Of a stretch of 32,605 nt of DNA, positions 31,925-32,605 are shown in pieces. The notes beneath the pieces were generated by a model. The model was given only the letters and a program-made list of their open reading frames with translations. It made no database searches and was not told the DNA's origin. The stretch covers positions 1-32,605 of the forward strand of contig NZ_JXTE01000081.1 of NCBI RefSeq assembly GCF_000972385.1, in the 5' to 3' direction. Position 1 is the stretch's first letter, and every line of letters begins with the position of its first letter. Position numbers and translations under genes: made by a program. Source of the DNA: Streptomyces sp. WM6386. GTDB lineage: Bacteria; Actinomycetota; Actinomycetes; Streptomycetales; Streptomycetaceae.

Positions 31925-32551
31925 CTACAGCGCCTGAGCGGCCGGCTTCACCATGCCGCGCACCGTGCGGGACTTCACGAAGTCGCCCATCGCCGTCATC
32001 TCCCACTCGCCGGAGAACTGGCGGATCAGCTTGGCCATCATCACGCCGGTCTGGGGCTCGGCGCCGGTGAGGTCGAAGCGGACGAGTTCCTCGCCGGTCG
32101 TGGCGTCCAGCAGCCGGCAGTAGGCCTTGGCGACCTCGGTGAACTTCTGGCCGGAGAAGGAGTTGACCGTGAAGACCAGCCCGCTGACCTCCTGCGGCAG
32201 CCGCCCGAGGTCGACGGTGATGACCTCGTCGTCGCCGCCGCCCTCGCCGGTGAGGTTGTCCCCGGAGTGGCGGATGGCGCCGCCCACGATCTGGAGCTTG
32301 CCGAAGTAGCAGCTGTCGACGTGGTTGCGCTGCGGGCCGTACGCGATGACCGAGGCGTCCAGGTCGATGTCCTTGCCGCCGTACGCCGGCTCCCAGCCCA
32401 GGCCCATCTTGACCGAGGAGAGCAGCGGGCGGCCGCCCTTGACGAGGGACACCGTCTGGTTCTTCTGGAGGCTGACACGGCCCTTGTCGAGGTTGATCTT
32501 CCCCGCGCCCGGGGCCTGCGCGGGCGGCGGCGGGGTCGCCGGAGCGGTCAT
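31925..32551 (-). CDS. TerD-family tellurium-resistance/stress protein
   Basis: The 208-residue protein has the TerD domain at about residues 20-195: KINLDKGRVSLQKNQTVSL, GLGWEP, the Ca-binding-type acidic run KDIDLDAS and DEVITVDLGRLP. TerD-like proteins are common in Streptomyces and bind calcium; their role in stress or development is not fully known. A short Ala/Pro-rich head precedes the domain. ATG 32551 is in frame with the domain start, but the upstream DNA is the poly-G tract, so the real leader and ribosome site cannot be seen. Confidence 0.9.
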   Translation of the reverse strand: MTAPATPPPPAQAPGAGKINLDKGRVSLQKNQTVSLVKGGRPLLSSVKMGLGWEPAYGGKDIDLDASVIAYGPQRNHVDSCYFGKLQIVGGAIRHSGDNLTGEGGGDDEVITVDLGRLPQEVSGLVFTVNSFSGQKFTEVAKAYCRLLDATTGEELVRFDLTGAEPQTGVMMAKLIRQFSGEWEMTAMGDFVKSRTVRGMVKPAAQAL

Positions 32552-32605
32552 CGGCGGGGGGGGGGGGGGGGGGGGGGGGTGGGGGGGGGGGGGCGGGGGG
32601 GGGGG
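32552..32605. other. poly-G tract at window end
   Basis: The last 54 bases are G except for a few other bases. This is not normal even for Streptomyces DNA. It is most likely a sequencing or assembly artefact at a contig end. Confidence 0.85.

Overview
The window is high-GC actinobacterial DNA, almost certainly Streptomyces. It has very high G/C at third codon positions, frequent GTG/TTG starts, tight ATGA/GTGA gene overlaps, GGAGG-type ribosome sites, a Tat-exported PhoX-like protein, a SigE-family sigma factor, and the short GCCGGACGGGCTGA-type intergenic repeats common in that genus. The last ~50 bases are almost pure G and look like a contig-end artefact.

Layout. 1-310 holds direct repeats and GC hairpins. 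310-4713 carries dapD, a small HAD-like protein (minus), a SigE-type sigma factor coupled to a membrane-anchored beta-propeller-like protein, and a DapA-family gene (minus). 4889-7752 has a microprotein coupled to a Cys-rich protein, then a holin-like/DUF3618 envelope pair facing a YihY/BrkB membrane protein. 7870-9978 has a double-ABM-domain protein and an ArsR-type regulator with an SRPBCC protein. 9990-11819 is a secreted EEP-fold nuclease (minus). 12106-15201 has an acidic hypothetical protein and a PhoX-like Tat substrate preceded by a PHO box. 17346-19889 has a GntR regulator, ACC deaminase and a UbiA-type prenyltransferase.

The first highlight is 15202-17280. A Ro60/TROVE gene is preceded by two tandem non-coding RNAs that look like bacterial Y RNAs (YrlA type). 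Each can be folded into a long closing stem capped by a tRNA-like domain in permuted order: variable region, T arm, acceptor 3' strand, short linker, acceptor 5' strand, D arm. The second copy also has a six-pair anticodon-type stem and a long type-II (Leu/Ser-like) variable arm. The two copies share core sequence, and their stems differ in sequence while keeping pairing.

The second highlight is 20121-30769, a compact biosynthetic cluster that I do not recognise. It has a dedicated ACP, KAS II, KAS III, an acyl-CoA dehydrogenase, a putative FeeM/AHL-synthase-like N-acyltransferase, an E1/ThiF-like adenylating enzyme, a VioC/clavaminate-synthase-like Fe(II)/2-oxoglutarate hydroxylase, an SCP2-like protein, an amidase and a DHA2 exporter. 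MarR and LuxR regulators and several coupled small ORFs accompany them. The inferred product is an N-acylated, hydroxylated amino acid whose carboxylate is activated and perhaps cyclised. A TerD-family stress protein closes the window.
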